Source of the DNA: Sphingomonas desiccabilis
GTDB lineage: Bacteria; Pseudomonadota; Alphaproteobacteria; Sphingomonadales; Sphingomonadaceae
Reading direction: 5' to 3'
Length of the DNA: 64,000 nt
Assembly: GCF_004135605.1 (NCBI RefSeq)
Contig: NZ_SDPT01000003.1
Span: 310,001 to 374,000 of the forward strand
Shown here: positions 21,685 through 30,488 of the stretch, one piece after another
Layout: every line of letters starts with the position of its first letter
How positions within the stretch are numbered: the first letter of the stretch is position 1
The notes under the pieces: model-generated
The model's database searches: none
Told to the model about the DNA's origin: nothing
Seen by the model: only the letters and a program-made list of their open reading frames with translations
Made by a program: the position numbers and the translations under genes

Positions 21685-22182
21685 ATGGTCCCCAGGCAAA
21701 AGGTCACGCTGGCGGTAGCAGCGCTATGGATGGTCGGGGTCTCGCCGACGCCGGCGCTGGCGGCGGGGAGCGCCGTTCCGCAACAAGAGGGCGCGCGCGG
21801 CGGGCTGAGGCTCGACCTGCCCACGATGGAAGAGGCGCAGCGCGCCGATGCCTCCCGCTCCGGCCAGACGGAAACGGTGACGGCCGAGGATGCCGAGGCT
21901 CGCGCGGCTGCGGAGGCCGAGGCGGCGCGGGTGCGGGAAGCCAATGCAGCGCAGCGCGTCCTGGCCGAGGCCGACTCGCAGCGGATCGCCGCGGACCGGC
22001 AGGCGCAGGAGGCGCGGCTGGCGCAGTATCGCGAGCAGCAGCGCCTCCACGACGAGGCGCTCACCAACTATGCGGATCAGGTTGCCGCTGCCGAGGCCGC
22101 TCGCCGGCGCTGGCAGGCCGATGTCGCCGCATGCAAGGCGGGTGACCACGCCCGCTGTGGGGTGCCGGTTACCCCGCGCTAG
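21685..22182 (+). CDS. Small exported coiled-coil protein, function unknown
   Basis: Protein of 165 residues. A signal peptide (hydrophobic VTLAVAALWMVGVSPTPALA) is followed by a short linker. A long Ala/Glu/Arg/Gln-rich stretch from about residue 60 to 135 then looks like an alpha-helical coiled coil. The tail contains two cysteines (ACKAGDHARCG) that could form a disulphide. The family is not recognised. AGGAGGG lies directly upstream, which fits the second ATG (21685) better than the one at 21682. Probably periplasmic; a structural or scaffold role is only a guess. It stands alone between the pirin gene and the tyrosine operon. Confidence 0.75.
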   Translation: MVPRQKVTLAVAALWMVGVSPTPALAAGSAVPQQEGARGGLRLDLPTMEEAQRADASRSGQTETVTAEDAEARAAAEAEAARVREANAAQRVLAEADSQRIAADRQAQEARLAQYREQQRLHDEALTNYADQVAAAEAARRRWQADVAACKAGDHARCGVPVTPR

Positions 22183-22213
22183 CCGGACCTCCGCCGGTCT
22201 GGCTGGCTTCCGG

Positions 22214-22576
22214 TCAGCAGGTGACGATCCGCCCGTCACGCACCGTGACTGGCCAGGAGGTGAGGCGCTGTCCGGCGCACGGGCCGCCGACGCAGGCGCC
22301 CGTCTCCGGCTCGAAGAGCGCGCCGTGCCAGCTGCAGGTGATGAAGCGGCGGTCGGGGGTGAGGTAGGCGTCCAGCGTCTGGGCGAGCGGCAGCCCTGCG
22401 TGCGGGCAGCGATCGACATAGCCACGGACCTGGTCGCCGATGCGCACCAGGAAGCCGTGGAAGCGGCCGGTCCGGGTCTCGATGACGATATTGCGGGCCG
22501 TGCTATCCGCGAGGAGATCCAGGGTACAGACGGCGATGCCGGGCGGAGTGGCGGAAAGGCGCGGAAGATCGCTCAT
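22214..22576 (-). CDS. Rieske [2Fe-2S] ferredoxin-like protein
   Basis: Protein of 120 residues with a single Rieske domain. The cluster ligands are C57-P-H59 and C81-S-W-H84. It is the last gene of the phenylalanine/tyrosine degradation operon and overlaps maiA by 4 bp. A role as electron carrier or as partner of an oxygenase is possible, but none of the neighbouring dioxygenases is known to need a Rieske protein, so its job here is open. Confidence 0.88.
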   Translation of the reverse strand: MSDLPRLSATPPGIAVCTLDLLADSTARNIVIETRTGRFHGFLVRIGDQVRGYVDRCPHAGLPLAQTLDAYLTPDRRFITCSWHGALFEPETGACVGGPCAGQRLTSWPVTVRDGRIVTC

Positions 22577-23214
22577 GCAGGATCGGCATCCGGCTGGCGA
22601 TCGGGATGGGCCTCGGCGACCGGCTCGAGCGCCCGGGCTGCTGCTGTGCAGTCGAGGATCCTGGGAAAGCGGGAGAGGTCCACGCCGAAGCGCTCTGCCG
22701 AATAGACCTGGGGTATGAGGCAGCAGTCGGCGAGCGACGGCGTGTCGCCAAAGGCGTACCGGCCGCCGTGCCGTGCCACCAGCGTCTCCAGCGCGCCAAA
22801 CCCTTCCGTGATCCAGCGACCGATCCAGGCGGAGACCTGCGCTTCGTCGGCGCCCAAGTCGCTGCGGAGGGTGGTCAGAACCCGCAGGTTGTTGAGCGGG
22901 TGGATGTCGCAGGCGATCAGCGCGGCCATGGCGCGCACGGTTGCGCGGCCTCGCGCGGACGCGGGGAGCAGGGCAGGCGCCGGGTGCGTCTCCTCCAGCC
23001 ACTCGAGGATGGCGAGGCTTTGGGTCACGACCCCCTGGTTAGTCTCCAGGGCGGGGACCAGTCCCTGCGGGTTGAGCATGGTATAGCTCTGGTGGCGCTG
23101 GGCGCCGGTGCGCAGGTCATGGGGCACCTGGTGGTACGCGAGGCCCTTCAGATTGAGCGCGATGCGGACGCGATAGGCGGCGCTCGACCGCCAGTAGCCG
23201 TGCAGGCGGATCAC
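22573..23214 (-). CDS. maiA: Maleylacetoacetate isomerase
   Basis: Zeta-class glutathione S-transferase homologue of 213 residues that converts 4-maleylacetoacetate to 4-fumarylacetoacetate in homogentisate degradation. The catalytic serine motif appears as SSAAYRVRIAL near residue 10, with the GSH-binding SLAILEWLEE further on. The GTG at 23214 overlaps the fahA stop by 4 bp (GTGA) and puts the conserved LHGYWRSS close to the N-terminus. It sits between fahA and the Rieske gene in a run whose order follows the pathway. Confidence 0.93.
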   Translation of the reverse strand: MIRLHGYWRSSAAYRVRIALNLKGLAYHQVPHDLRTGAQRHQSYTMLNPQGLVPALETNQGVVTQSLAILEWLEETHPAPALLPASARGRATVRAMAALIACDIHPLNNLRVLTTLRSDLGADEAQVSAWIGRWITEGFGALETLVARHGGRYAFGDTPSLADCCLIPQVYSAERFGVDLSRFPRILDCTAAARALEPVAEAHPDRQPDADPA

Positions 23215-24521
23215 GCCGAGATCGCAGGCAGCACGATGCCGGTGCACGGGCCGAAGCCGATCGCGCGATAGCCCGGCGCCTCGGCACGTCCGGCGAGCGT
23301 GAGTTCGTCGCCGTCCTCCAGGAAGCTGCGGACCTCGCCCGTCGGCAGCGCGATCGGCTCCGCACCGGCGCGGGTGAGTTCGAGCAGGCTGCCGAAGCCC
23401 TCGTGCGTCGGCGCGGAGATGGTGCCGGTGCCGAGCAGGTCGCCGGGGCGAAGATCGCAGCCGTTGGAGGCATGGTGCGCGACCATCTGGGCGATCGTCC
23501 AGTACATGTGGGTGGCGGCACTGCGGCTCAGCCGAACCGGCGCCATGCCCGCCGCACGCATTGCCGGGGTGGTCAGTGTCACGTCGAGGGTGATGGCAAG
23601 CGCCCCTTCCGCCTGATCGTTGGCGTCGAGCAGATAGGGCAGGGGGACGGGGTCGTCCGCCGGCCGCGCCGGCTGCGCCGTGCGGAAGGGAGCGAGCGCC
23701 TCCGCGGTGACGATCCAGGGCGATACTGTGGTCAGGAAGTTCTTGGCCAGGAAGGGCCCGAGCGGCTGGTATTCCCAGGCCTGGATGTCGCGTGCCGACC
23801 AGTCGTTGAGCAGCGACAAGCCGGCGACATGCTCCGCAGCGCTACCGATCGGGATGGTTTCGCCGAGCCCGTTGCCGGTGCCGATCCACACGCCCATCTC
23901 CAGCTCGAAGTCGAGGCGGCGGGTGGGCGCGCGCACGGGGGCGGCGGCGTCCGCCGCCTTGAGTTGGCCGCACGGGCGCACCAGCGGGGTGCCGGACACG
24001 CGCACCGAGGAGGCGCGGCCGTGATAGCCGATCGGCACATATTTATAGTTGGGGAGCAGCGGATTGTCGGGGCGGAACACCTTGCCGACATTGGTCGCGT
24101 GATGGATGCCGACGTAGAAGTCGGTGTAGTCGCCCACGGCGGCAGGAAGGTGCAGCGTGCACGCCGCCGCCGGGTACAGCCAGCGGGAGACGGCATCCTC
24201 CCGCGCAGGCTCGCTGAGCAGCGCCGACACCGCCCGGCGGAGTGCCCGCCGGGGCCGCGCGCCAAGCGCCAGCAACGGATTCAGCGTGGGGCCGGAGGCG
24301 GCGACGGCGGCCTGTTGCGCTTCGCCCACCAGCAGCCCGCTCTCCGCGAGTGCGGCGAGGTCGAGAATCCGGTCACCGATGGCGATGCCGCCGCGCGGTG
24401 CCTGGCCGTCCGAGAAGATGCCGAGGGGGAGGTTCTGGATCGGAAACTCCGGGTGGTCATCCGCGCCGGGCACCCAGCTCGTCCGGGCGGGGTCGTGGGT
24501 CTCGTCGATGGTCCAGCTCAA
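23211..24521 (-). CDS. fahA: Fumarylacetoacetase
   Basis: Enzyme of 436 residues that hydrolyses fumarylacetoacetate to fumarate and acetoacetate, the last step of tyrosine degradation. The N-terminal domain has the typical [16 protein letters not shown]. Metal and active-site segments [30 protein letters not shown] and [21 protein letters not shown] are all present. The start is TTG at 24521, overlapping the hmgA stop (TTGA), with GGAG nine bases upstream; no ATG is available near the conserved N-terminus. The TTG may tune output through coupling. Confidence 0.95.
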   Translation of the reverse strand: MSWTIDETHDPARTSWVPGADDHPEFPIQNLPLGIFSDGQAPRGGIAIGDRILDLAALAESGLLVGEAQQAAVAASGPTLNPLLALGARPRRALRRAVSALLSEPAREDAVSRWLYPAAACTLHLPAAVGDYTDFYVGIHHATNVGKVFRPDNPLLPNYKYVPIGYHGRASSVRVSGTPLVRPCGQLKAADAAAPVRAPTRRLDFELEMGVWIGTGNGLGETIPIGSAAEHVAGLSLLNDWSARDIQAWEYQPLGPFLAKNFLTTVSPWIVTAEALAPFRTAQPARPADDPVPLPYLLDANDQAEGALAITLDVTLTTPAMRAAGMAPVRLSRSAATHMYWTIAQMVAHHASNGCDLRPGDLLGTGTISAPTHEGFGSLLELTRAGAEPIALPTGEVRSFLEDGDELTLAGRAEAPGYRAIGFGPCTGIVLPAISA

Positions 24522-25837
24522 CGCGGCAACTCCGCCTTGCCGAAACCGGACCAGACCTCGTCATAGTCGAGCTGCATCGTCGGCGTCTCGGTCGCCCAGC
24601 GGGTTGGCGCGACCACGTGGCGGGTCTCGAACATGAAGGCCATGGTGTCCTCGATACGATGCGGCGCGAGTTCGGCGGCGACGGCCTTGTCATAGCTCGC
24701 CCGGTCGGGTCCGTGCCCGTTCATCTGGTTGTGCAGGCTGGCGCCCCCCGGCGAGAACCCGCCCTGCTTTGCGTCATAGGCGCCGGTCACCAGCCCCATG
24801 AACTCGCTCATGACGTTGCGGTGGAACCAGGGCGGCCGGAAGGTGCCTTCGGCCACCATCCAGCGCGGCGGAAAGATCACGAAGTCGCAATTGGCGGTGC
24901 CGGGCGTGTCGCTGGGGCTGGTCAGCACGGTGAAGATCGACGGATCGGGATGGTCGAAGCTGACCGTGTTGATCGTGTTGAAGCGGGTGAGGTCGTAGCG
25001 GCAAGGCGCGAGATTGCCGTGCCAGGCGACCACGTCGAAGGGCGAGTGATCGAGCGTCGTCTCCCAGAGCGCGCCCTGGAACTTCTGGACGACGGTGCAG
25101 GGCGCGTCGACGTCCTCGAACCAGGCGACGGGCGTCTCGAAGTCGCGCGGATTGGCAAGGCCGTTAGCGCCGATCGGCCCAAGATCGGGCAGGCGGAACA
25201 GCGCGCCATAGTTCTCCAGCACATAGCCGCGCGCCCGACCGTCCGGAAGCGCGATGCGGAACCGGACCCCGCGTGGGATCAGCGCCACCTGGAGCGGCGC
25301 GATGTCCATCCGGCCCAGTTCGGTGGCGATGGACAGGCGGCCCTCTTGCGGCACGATCAGCAACTCGCCATCGGCCGAGAAGAAGGCGCGCGTCATGTCG
25401 GTGGTCGCGGCATAGAGATGGATGCCCACGCCGGCCTGCGCGTCCGGGCTGCCGTTGCCGCCATAGGTGACGAGCCCGCACAGCCAGTCGGTCGCGGCGT
25501 CGGGCCAGGGCAGGGGATCCCAGCGCATGCGATTGGGGGACGGCGCCACCTCCGCAAACGGGCCCGAGCGCAGGCGCGGGGCCGCGGCCGAGCGCACGAA
25601 GGCGGGGTGCTGCGCGGCGGGACGAAGCCGGTACAGCCAGGAACGCCGGTTCTCCGCCCGTGGTGCGGTGAAGGCGGTGCCGGACAATTGCTCCGCATAG
25701 AGGCCGAAGGGCACGTGCTGCGGACTGTTGCGGCCGATCGGCAGCGCGCCCGCAACCGCCTCCGTCGCGACATGGTTGCCGAAGCCGGGCACATAGGCGG
25801 TGCCGGTATGCGCCTCGGCGGGCATGTGCATCGTCAT
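24518..25837 (-). CDS. hmgA: Homogentisate 1,2-dioxygenase
   Basis: Ring-cleaving non-haem iron dioxygenase of 439 residues that opens homogentisate to maleylacetoacetate. The family signature FGNHVATEA is near the N-terminus. The iron ligands are visible in [12 protein letters not shown] (His and Glu) and [11 protein letters not shown] (His). GGAG lies nine bases before the ATG. It is located between hppD and fahA in one transcription unit, as in many proteobacteria. Confidence 0.97.
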   Translation of the reverse strand: MTMHMPAEAHTGTAYVPGFGNHVATEAVAGALPIGRNSPQHVPFGLYAEQLSGTAFTAPRAENRRSWLYRLRPAAQHPAFVRSAAAPRLRSGPFAEVAPSPNRMRWDPLPWPDAATDWLCGLVTYGGNGSPDAQAGVGIHLYAATTDMTRAFFSADGELLIVPQEGRLSIATELGRMDIAPLQVALIPRGVRFRIALPDGRARGYVLENYGALFRLPDLGPIGANGLANPRDFETPVAWFEDVDAPCTVVQKFQGALWETTLDHSPFDVVAWHGNLAPCRYDLTRFNTINTVSFDHPDPSIFTVLTSPSDTPGTANCDFVIFPPRWMVAEGTFRPPWFHRNVMSEFMGLVTGAYDAKQGGFSPGGASLHNQMNGHGPDRASYDKAVAAELAPHRIEDTMAFMFETRHVVAPTRWATETPTMQLDYDEVWSGFGKAELPR

Positions 25838-25870
25838 CCCGCTTTGCTCCGCAAGCCTGCTGTCCCGGGA

Positions 25871-26932
25871 TCAGGCATCGACCTTGATGACCCCGCGGCG
25901 GATCTGGTCGAGTTCGATCGATTCGAACAAGGCCTGGAAATTGCCGTTGCCGAAGCCCTGGTTGCCCTTGCGCTGGATGATCTCGAAGAAGATCGGCCCG
26001 ACCATGTTCTCGGTGAAGATCTGGAGCAGGATGCCCTCGCCCTTCTCGACCGACCCGTCGATCAGGATGCGGTTGCGGCGGAGCCGCTCCAGGTCCTCGC
26101 CGTGGCCGGGCACGCGCTTGTCGACCAGCTCGTAATAGGTCTCGATCGTGTCCTGAAGCCGCACGCCGCGCTCGCGCAGCTTCTCGACCGTGTCGTAGAT
26201 GTTCTCGGTCGTGAGGGCGAGGTGCTGGATCCCTTCGCCTTGATACTCGCGGATGAACTCCTCGATCTGGCTGTTCTCGTCCTGGCTCTCGTTGAGGGGG
26301 ATGCGGATGGCGCCGTCGGGCGCGATCATCGCCTGGCTGAACAGGCCGGTCGCTTTTCCCTTAATGTCGAAATACTTCTGCTCCTCGAACCCGAAGAGCC
26401 GGCCGTAGAAGCTCGACCAGGTCCGCATCTCGCCGCGCCGGACATTGTGGGTGAGGTGATCGAGCAGGTCGAGCCCGACCGAATTCTGCGCCTCCGCCTC
26501 CTGCCAGCCCGGGACCTCCTGCCACCCGGCGTAGAGATCCGCGCCACTCTTCACGAGGTAGAGAAAGGATCCGCCGATCCCCTCGATCGCGCAGGTGTCG
26601 GCGCCCAGCGTGCCGCGCCCGGCGTCGACCGCCACGGCTCCTTCGGCGACGGCATGGTCCCGCGCCGCGTGCGGATCGGCGACGCGGAAGGCCATGCCGC
26701 TTGCCGATGGGCCGTGGGCGGCGCGGAAATCGGCAGCCTGCCCCTCCGGCTCGGCGTTCAGCAGGAGGTTTATGCGCCCCTGCTTGTAGCGGGTGACCTG
26801 CTTGGTCGGATGGCGGTGCGTCGGCACGAAGCCCATCTGCTCGAAGTGATGACCGAGCTGTTCCGGATCGGGCGAGGTGAACTCGCAGAATTCGAAGCCG
26901 TCGAGGCCGAGCGGATTGTTCTGCGTGGTCAT
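25871..26932 (-). CDS. hppD: 4-hydroxyphenylpyruvate dioxygenase
   Basis: Enzyme of 353 residues that converts 4-hydroxyphenylpyruvate to homogentisate with Fe(II) and O2. The iron ligands appear as LDHLTHNV (His), GIQHLALTT (His) and FFEIIQRKG (Glu), with the C-terminal helix that gates the active site at GNGNFQALFESIE. The start MTTQNNPLGLDGFEF is chosen for the conserved N-terminus and a GAAAGG eight bases upstream. It lies 33 bp before hmgA and follows phhA. Confidence 0.96.
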   Translation of the reverse strand: MTTQNNPLGLDGFEFCEFTSPDPEQLGHHFEQMGFVPTHRHPTKQVTRYKQGRINLLLNAEPEGQAADFRAAHGPSASGMAFRVADPHAARDHAVAEGAVAVDAGRGTLGADTCAIEGIGGSFLYLVKSGADLYAGWQEVPGWQEAEAQNSVGLDLLDHLTHNVRRGEMRTWSSFYGRLFGFEEQKYFDIKGKATGLFSQAMIAPDGAIRIPLNESQDENSQIEEFIREYQGEGIQHLALTTENIYDTVEKLRERGVRLQDTIETYYELVDKRVPGHGEDLERLRRNRILIDGSVEKGEGILLQIFTENMVGPIFFEIIQRKGNQGFGNGNFQALFESIELDQIRRGVIKVDA

Positions 26933-26990
26933 GCGGAGCCTTTCGGAGCGTTGGAAGATGGGGAGGGGCGGCCTCGCCGCAGAAGGTGCC

Positions 26991-27854
26991 TCATGCGGAC
27001 CGCTTCTCGTGGGCGTAGGCCTGAGTGCCCCGGGTGTAGAGGTGATCGGACGGCAGGATTGCGTCGGTCTCGATGTCGGCGGCGTCCGCCAGTTCGGCAT
27101 AGATCGGGCCGAAGTCGGTGTTCAGCGTCTGGTCGAGCAGGTCCTCGAAGCTGTCGATGACGAAATAGCTCTGCTGGTAGTCGTCGATGCGATAGCGGGT
27201 CTGCATCACCCGCTTGAGATCGAAGCGGATGCGATGGGGCGAGGGGTCGTCGAGCGCGAACTGCGACTCGCCGTAGGAGGAGACGATGCCGGCGCCATAG
27301 AGCTGGAGCGAGTCACCCGACCGGACGAGTCCGAACTCGACCGTGTACCAGTAGAGCCGGGCGAGCTTTGCGATCGTGCCCGCCGCAGCCGCCCGCTGGC
27401 CGCCCCGGCCATAAGCCTGCATGTAATCGGCAAAGACCGGCTGGGTGAGCAGCGGGACGTGGCCGAACACGTCGTGGAAGACGTCCGGCTCCTGGAGGTA
27501 ATCGAGCTGGTCAGGACGCCGGATGAAGTTTCCGGCGACGAACCGACGGTTCGCGAGATGGTCGAAGAAGACGCTGTCGGGAACCAGCCCGGGCACCGCC
27601 ACGACCTGCCAGCCGGTCGCCTTCATCAGCCGCTCCGACAGCTCCTCGAAGTCGGGAATGCCGGGCTTCGACAGGCGCAGAATGTCCAGGCCCTGTAGAA
27701 ACAGGGGTGTGACGCGCCCGGGAAGAAGCTGCGCCTGGCGCTCGAACAACCGGTCCCAGGTGGCGTGGTCTTCAGGCGTGTAGGATTCCCACCGCTGGGG
27801 GATGGTCCAATCCTTGGCGGCGCCCGCCGGTGGTGTGCCCGGATCCTCGCTCAT
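26991..27854 (-). CDS. phhA: Phenylalanine 4-monooxygenase
   Basis: Tetrahydropterin-dependent hydroxylase of 287 residues that makes tyrosine from phenylalanine. The iron-binding HDVFGH and the Glu in YWYTVEFGLV are both present. It lacks the N-terminal ACT regulatory domain, as bacterial forms do. As first gene of the degradation operon it feeds phenylalanine into the hppD-hmgA-fahA-maiA route. No aromatic aminotransferase or pterin-recycling dehydratase is in the window. Divergent from an Lrp/AsnC regulator gene. Confidence 0.96.
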   Translation of the reverse strand: MSEDPGTPPAGAAKDWTIPQRWESYTPEDHATWDRLFERQAQLLPGRVTPLFLQGLDILRLSKPGIPDFEELSERLMKATGWQVVAVPGLVPDSVFFDHLANRRFVAGNFIRRPDQLDYLQEPDVFHDVFGHVPLLTQPVFADYMQAYGRGGQRAAAAGTIAKLARLYWYTVEFGLVRSGDSLQLYGAGIVSSYGESQFALDDPSPHRIRFDLKRVMQTRYRIDDYQQSYFVIDSFEDLLDQTLNTDFGPIYAELADAADIETDAILPSDHLYTRGTQAYAHEKRSA

Positions 27855-27879
27855 GCCGACACGATCTCACCCGGCGCGG

Positions 27880-27894
27880 ATGATTGCTCATCAT
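27880..27894. promoter_or_regulatory. Putative Lrp/AsnC operator between phhA and its regulator
   Basis: ATGAT-TGCTC-ATCAT is a perfect 5-bp inverted repeat with a 5-base AT-leaning spacer, in the 94-bp divergent region. Size and form fit the 15-bp palindromes bound by Lrp/AsnC proteins, so it may control both the regulator gene and the degradation operon. Confidence 0.5.
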
Positions 27895-27948
27895 TCGCGA
27901 GGGCTTTATCGTCTGCGGTGAAACGAGAATTCGAGGATGGGCGCGAAC

Positions 27949-28419
27949 ATGAAACAGGATCGCGCGATGGATGCCATCGATCGCCGAATCGTCCGGCTGT
28001 TGCAGGAGGATGCAACGCTCAGCCACGCCCAGCTTGCCGAGGAGGTCGGGGCGTCGCCGGCTTCCTGCTGGCGGCGGGTAAAGGCGCTGGAAGCGGCCGG
28101 CATCCTCGGTCGCACGGTCCGGCTCGTCGATCCGGAAGCGGTCGGCCGCGGCGTCAACGTGATGTGCAACATCCGCATGCGCAGCCACGCGGCGGAGGCG
28201 CGGCAGAGCTTCGAGCAGTTCATCGAGGGGCGGCCGGAGGTGGTGGAGTGCTTCTCCATGTCCGGCGAGTGGGACTATCTGCTCCGGATCGTGGTGGCGG
28301 ACGTCGTCGACTACAACCAGTTCCTGATGCAGACGATGCTGGGCCACCCCTCCGTCGCCGGCGGATCGTCGCACTTCGTGCTGGCCACCACCAAATATAC
28401 GACCGCGTTGCCGGTCTAA
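27949..28419 (+). CDS. Lrp/AsnC family regulator of aromatic amino-acid degradation
   Basis: Protein of 156 residues: an N-terminal winged HTH (MDAIDRRIVRLLQEDATLSHAQLAEEVGASPASCWRRV, in two stretches) followed by a RAM/ACT-like effector domain ending ATTKYTTALPV. It is divergent from phhA, the usual arrangement for a local activator that senses phenylalanine or tyrosine. The ATG at 27949 is preferred. The ATG at 27937 abuts its own GAGG and the one at 27967 would remove residues before the HTH. The effector is inferred from context only. Confidence 0.9.
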   Translation: MKQDRAMDAIDRRIVRLLQEDATLSHAQLAEEVGASPASCWRRVKALEAAGILGRTVRLVDPEAVGRGVNVMCNIRMRSHAAEARQSFEQFIEGRPEVVECFSMSGEWDYLLRIVVADVVDYNQFLMQTMLGHPSVAGGSSHFVLATTKYTTALPV

Positions 28420-28438
28420 CCGCTCCCGGGTGCGCGGC

Positions 28439-29668
28439 TCAGGAGGCGAGTTCCCCCTTCACCCGGGCTGCCGCCTCCATCACCCGCAGGACGTTGCCGC
28501 CAGCGAGCTTCGCGATATCCGCGTCGCTCCACCCCCTGCGCATGAGTTCCGCAAGGAGCGCAGGGTAGGTCGCAACGTCTTCCAGTCCATCGGGCAGCGT
28601 GTCGCCGACCCCGTCGAAGTCGGAGCCGAGGCCGACATGGTCCGTCCCGGCCACGCGCGCGACATGCTCGATATGATCGGCGACCTGCGCCAGCGTGACG
28701 CGGGGAGCGGGGTGGGCGGCAAGCCATGCCGCATATGCCGCGGCAGCTTTCTCCGGCTGCCCGATCGCAAGCCCGCCGTAGGGCGGTGCGTTGAGCCGCG
28801 TCTTCTCGGCTGCCGCGTCCGCCGACCAGCGGCGGTAGGCATCCGAGACATAGGGTGGCGCATAGTCCACCATGACGACGCCGCCGTTGGCGCGAACCAG
28901 CGCGAGCACCGCGTCGGAGACGTTGCGCGGATGGTCGTTGAGCGCCCGCGCGCCGGAGTGGGAGAAGATCACCGGGGCCTTGGTGACGGCCAGCGCGTCC
29001 CGCATCGTGCCCTCGCTGACGTGGCTGAGATCGACCAGCATGCCCAGCCGATTGAGCTCGGCCACGATCCGCCGGCCGAAGTCCGTGAGCCCGTCGTGGC
29101 TGGGATTGTCGGTCGCGGAGTCCGCCCATTCGATCGTCCGCGAATGGGTGAGGGTGAGGTATCCCGCTCCCAGTTCGGCATAGCTGCGCAGGACCGACAG
29201 GCTGCCGTCGATCTGGCCACCGCCCTCGACTCCGATCAGGCAGCCGATCCGGCCCGCGCGGTGGGCGCGGCGCACCTCCTCGGCCGTGCGCACCATGGCG
29301 AAGGTCTGCGGATAGCGGGTGCAGATCGACTTCACGAGATCGATCTGCTCCAGGGTCTGTTCCACCTGCTCCTTGCCGGACAGGTCGGGCGACACCCAGA
29401 CGGACCAGAACTGCGCGCCCACCTTGCCGCGGCGCAGCCGGGCGATATCGGTGTTGTAGCGTTCTGGGCGGCTCGAAAGGTCGTTGAGGTCCATCGTCCA
29501 GCGCGCTTCGCCCTCGCGTTCCCGCAGCGCCTCCGGCCAGTCGTTGTGGCCGTCGATCAGGGGCGTCGACTTCAGCACCCGCGCGACACGCGCATCATAA
29601 TCCTGTGCGTGCGCGGCCGAGAGCGGCATCGCTAGCATCGCAGCAAGCAGCGGGAGCGCGCGCTTCAT
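28439..29668 (-). CDS. Membrane dipeptidase (M19, renal dipeptidase type)
   Basis: Exported zinc dipeptidase of 409 residues. A signal peptide (MKRALPLLAAMLAMPLSAAHAQ) precedes the amidohydrolase-fold core. Binuclear-zinc ligands are visible: H41-N-D43, E148 in GVEGG, then His in DLSHVS and SHSGARA, and Asp in GLGSDFDG. M19 enzymes cleave L,D as well as L,L dipeptides and so accept a C-terminal D-amino acid. The start overlaps the XRE-cupin gene stop by 4 bp, so the two are co-expressed. The context (DgcA/DgcN-like enzymes, peptide carrier, serine hydrolases) suggests a role in freeing D-amino acids from peptides. Confidence 0.94.
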   Translation of the reverse strand: MKRALPLLAAMLAMPLSAAHAQDYDARVARVLKSTPLIDGHNDWPEALREREGEARWTMDLNDLSSRPERYNTDIARLRRGKVGAQFWSVWVSPDLSGKEQVEQTLEQIDLVKSICTRYPQTFAMVRTAEEVRRAHRAGRIGCLIGVEGGGQIDGSLSVLRSYAELGAGYLTLTHSRTIEWADSATDNPSHDGLTDFGRRIVAELNRLGMLVDLSHVSEGTMRDALAVTKAPVIFSHSGARALNDHPRNVSDAVLALVRANGGVVMVDYAPPYVSDAYRRWSADAAAEKTRLNAPPYGGLAIGQPEKAAAAYAAWLAAHPAPRVTLAQVADHIEHVARVAGTDHVGLGSDFDGVGDTLPDGLEDVATYPALLAELMRRGWSDADIAKLAGGNVLRVMEAAARVKGELAS

Positions 29669-30372
29669 CGGCCGGCCTTGCCGCGGCGGGGCTTGGCGTC
29701 CGCAGGGCCGTTCTCGTTCACCGCGCCCGTGCCCAGGCGCTGTTCCTCGTGAATGGACAGAAGCGACTGCATCAATTCCTCCTCCGCACTCGACATGACG
29801 GCCAGTACCTCCGCTTTCTCGCAATCCCCGGCGGCAAGGTAGGCGTGGCCCATGCTCGAATCGATGTAGAGCGCCTGCCCGGGCTCGAGCGTGACCGGAT
29901 CGTAGAATTCGGTGTGCACCACCACCCTGCCACTCAGGACGTAGAGGAACTCCTCTCCGCTGTGGCGCACCAGTTCGCCGAATTGTTCGGAGGAATGCGC
30001 GCGGATGGTGGTGAGGACGGGCACCATCCGCTTCCGGCGGAGCTCCGTGCAGAGATAGTGGTAGTCGTAATTGGGCGTCTCGACCCGCACGGAACGGGTT
30101 ATATCGCCCAGGCTGCGCCGCGCCGTGACCGGCTGGGCGGTGTCCTCCTCCCCTTCGGCGAACAGCTCCGACATGCGCATGCCCAGCCGCTGGCCCAGCT
30201 GCTGGAGCTTGTCATAGGTGAGCGTCAGCCGGTCGTGCTCGATCTTGGAAAGGGTGGAGACCGGGATGCCGATCCTCGCGCTCATCTCCTTCAACGTCCA
30301 GCCTTCGCGGGAGCGAAGCCCGCGCAGCAGGGCGCCGAGCGTGGGTGGGGATTGGGCGGGCGGTACCGACAC
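29665..30372 (-). CDS. XRE-family regulator with cupin domain
   Basis: Protein of 235 residues: an HTH_3 domain at the N-terminus (GWTLKEMSARIGIPVSTLSKIE, in two stretches) and a C-terminal cupin_2 sensor (SGEEFLYVLSGRVVVHTEFY, LEPGQALYIDSSMGHAY). Such regulators commonly sense amines, amino acids or their breakdown products. The start is GTG 30372 with AGGAG eight bases upstream. Co-transcribed with the M19 dipeptidase and divergent from the hydrolase-racemase-carrier genes. The inverted repeat at 30413-30432 is its likely site. Confidence 0.92.
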   Translation of the reverse strand: MSVPPAQSPPTLGALLRGLRSREGWTLKEMSARIGIPVSTLSKIEHDRLTLTYDKLQQLGQRLGMRMSELFAEGEEDTAQPVTARRSLGDITRSVRVETPNYDYHYLCTELRRKRMVPVLTTIRAHSSEQFGELVRHSGEEFLYVLSGRVVVHTEFYDPVTLEPGQALYIDSSMGHAYLAAGDCEKAEVLAVMSSAEEELMQSLLSIHEEQRLGTGAVNENGPADAKPRRGKAGR

Positions 30373-30397
30373 GCATTTCTCCTGGGGTGCAAACCCA

Positions 30398-30433
30398 TTG
30401 ACAATTCTCCGATCAGGACATCACTATCCTGAA
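30398..30433 (+). promoter_or_regulatory. Promoter/operator block, copy 1
   Basis: The block begins with a -35-like TTGACA and contains ATTCTCCGAT, then the perfect inverted repeat TCAGGA-n8-TCCTGA (30413-30432) that would overlap the -10 region. It lies in the 116-bp region between the XRE-cupin gene and the first serine hydrolase. A second copy occurs at 34782-34817, before the receptor. Likely the XRE-cupin operator. Confidence 0.6.
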
Positions 30434-30488
30434 CCGACATGCCGGCAGCTTATCGGCACCGGCGGGGCGCGGCAACGGGGAGGCGGCG

